The notes under the pieces were generated by a model. The model was not told the origin of the DNA. It worked only from the letters and a program-made list of their open reading frames with translations, and did no database searches. DNA of 64,000 nucleotides from the NCBI RefSeq assembly GCF_017873605.1, contig NZ_JAGGKI010000005.1, positions 62,001 to 126,000 on the forward strand, read 5' to 3'. The DNA comes from Paenibacillus lactis (lineage in GTDB: Bacteria > Bacillota > Bacilli > Paenibacillales > Paenibacillaceae). The translations under genes and the position numbers were made by a program. This document shows positions 63,301-64,000 of this stretch, piece after piece (position 1 is the stretch's first letter; every line of letters begins with the position of its first letter).

Positions 63301-64000
63301 TTAATCCTTGACCCCTCCTTCAAGCTCGCCCTTGGCGTAATATTTCAAAATGAAAGGATATAGGAACAGCAGCGGCACGATCGCGATGATGATCGTCCCT
63401 GCCTGCAAGGAAGCAAAATCGAAATTGATGGCGCTGTCGAACATATTCTGATTGCCCATCAAGGACGTGTTGTCCTTGCGGACGACGAACTGCCGCAACA
63501 CCACCTGAAGCGGCCATTTGCCCGGCTCCGAGATGTACAGCGTCGCCCGAAAATATTCGTTCCAGTGGTACACGCCGTAGAACAGTCCCAGCGTGGCAAG
63601 CCCCGGCTTCGACAGCGGCAGAATGATCCGGGTGTAGAGCCGGAAATGCCCGGCGCCATCCATCCGGGAGGCTTCCAATATCTCCTCCGGAATATCCTGA
63701 ATGAACCGCATCAAGATAAACAGGTAGTACACGTTAATCGCCTTATACAGAATCAAAGAGGTAAGCGTATTCATAAGTCCAAGATCTTTAATCAGCAGAT
63801 ACTCCGGAATCATGCCCGGCTCGAATACCATAATGACGATCAGGAGAAACAGCACCGCTTTTTTGCCGATAAACTCCGTTCTCGCCAGCACATATGCGGC
63901 CATGGACGTCAGCAGCAGATTCAGAAACGTCCCCGCAGCGGTTATCCACACCGAATTCATGATGCTGCCTGTAATCAGCGGATTGGCAAACAGCAGCTGA
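63301..64000 (-). CDS. Carbohydrate ABC transporter permease, LplC/YtcP type (5' end outside window)
   Basis: The frame is open to base 64000 (…QLLFANPLITGSI before the internal Met at 63960), so only the C-terminal ~232 residues are seen. Five membrane segments remain; the EAA loop is EILEASRMDGAGHFRLYTRI, and the C-terminus ILKYYAKGELEGGVKD is typical of LplC-like permeases. First gene visible of the importer-ARH-ribokinase run. Confidence 0.9.
   Translation of the reverse strand, partial: QLLFANPLITGSIMNSVWITAAGTFLNLLLTSMAAYVLARTEFIGKKAVLFLLIVIMVFEPGMIPEYLLIKDLGLMNTLTSLILYKAINVYYLFILMRFIQDIPEEILEASRMDGAGHFRLYTRIILPLSKPGLATLGLFYGVYHWNEYFRATLYISEPGKWPLQVVLRQFVVRKDNTSLMGNQNMFDSAINFDFASLQAGTIIIAIVPLLFLYPFILKYYAKGELEGGVKD

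Overview
The window looks like a chromosomal segment of a Gram-positive, endospore-forming member of the Paenibacillaceae, most likely Paenibacillus or a close relative. This is an inference from gene content, strong AGGAGG-type ribosome binding sites and moderately high GC. The supporting genes are a YlbJ sporulation membrane protein beside coaD and rsmD, a CsfG-like sporulation RNA, two YjcZ-type microproteins, a copper-amine-oxidase-like stalk-domain protein, HelD, a GlpP-type glpD leader and a TPP riboswitch. There is no prophage, plasmid backbone, CRISPR array, tRNA or rRNA. Mobile-element traces are limited to the 5' end of a group II intron and one orphan transposase-like HTH gene.

Layout. 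1-4.8 kb: the sporulation/housekeeping block (ylbJ end, coaD, rsmD, csfG-like sRNA, an SDR, a stalk-domain protein, a YjcZ microprotein, an orphan HTH gene). 4.9-10.3 kb: small metabolic genes (TPR protein, SGNH hydrolase, GNAT, MhqR-like MarR, rpiA, macrodomain protein, TraX-like protein). 10.5-15.8 kb: three MFS transporters, one paired with a glycerophosphodiesterase and one coupled to a MarR regulator. 15.9-22.3 kb: a chemoreceptor, helD with a complex control region, an ArAE/FUSC protein and a PAP2 phosphatase. 22.6-26.2 kb: selU and selD (tRNA selenouridine pathway) divergent from a DUF318-type permease. 26.3-31 kb: a membrane-anchored PrsA-like foldase, a stand-alone LytTR regulator, a secreted protein, a YwaF-like membrane protein and an aldose epimerase. 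31-34.6 kb: glycerol catabolism (glpK, then glpD behind a terminator/antiterminator leader).

34.6-43.1 kb is a carbohydrate locus: a ROK repressor divergent from a solute-binding protein, two permeases and two Gfo/Idh/MocA oxidoreductases, then a 235-bp array of 17-bp tandem repeats and a third Gfo/Idh/MocA gene with its own promoter. No ATPase is encoded, so a shared MsmX-type ATPase elsewhere probably energises import. 43.2-51.3 kb holds a GabD-like dehydrogenase, the group II intron fragment, a complete YclNOPQ-type siderophore importer behind Fur-box-like sites, a nitroreductase with an HxlR/YodB-type operator, and a TPP riboswitch with terminator controlling a lone ykoF. 51.4-57 kb is a set of small enzymes (nucleotidyltransferases, methyltransferases, NUDIX, a chemoreceptor, a zinc-ribbon protein).

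57.2-64 kb is the most interesting system. One minus-strand run encodes ABC permease, solute-binding lipoprotein, an ADP-ribosylglycohydrolase (ARH), a second ARH fused to a long beta-sandwich/lectin-like C-terminal half, and ribokinase. The gene order suggests uptake of a ribosyl conjugate, cleavage of its N- or O-ribosyl bond and phosphorylation of ribose to ribose-5-phosphate. That pathway is inference; the domain content and gene order are visible. The window ends inside the permease gene, so the operon continues beyond it.
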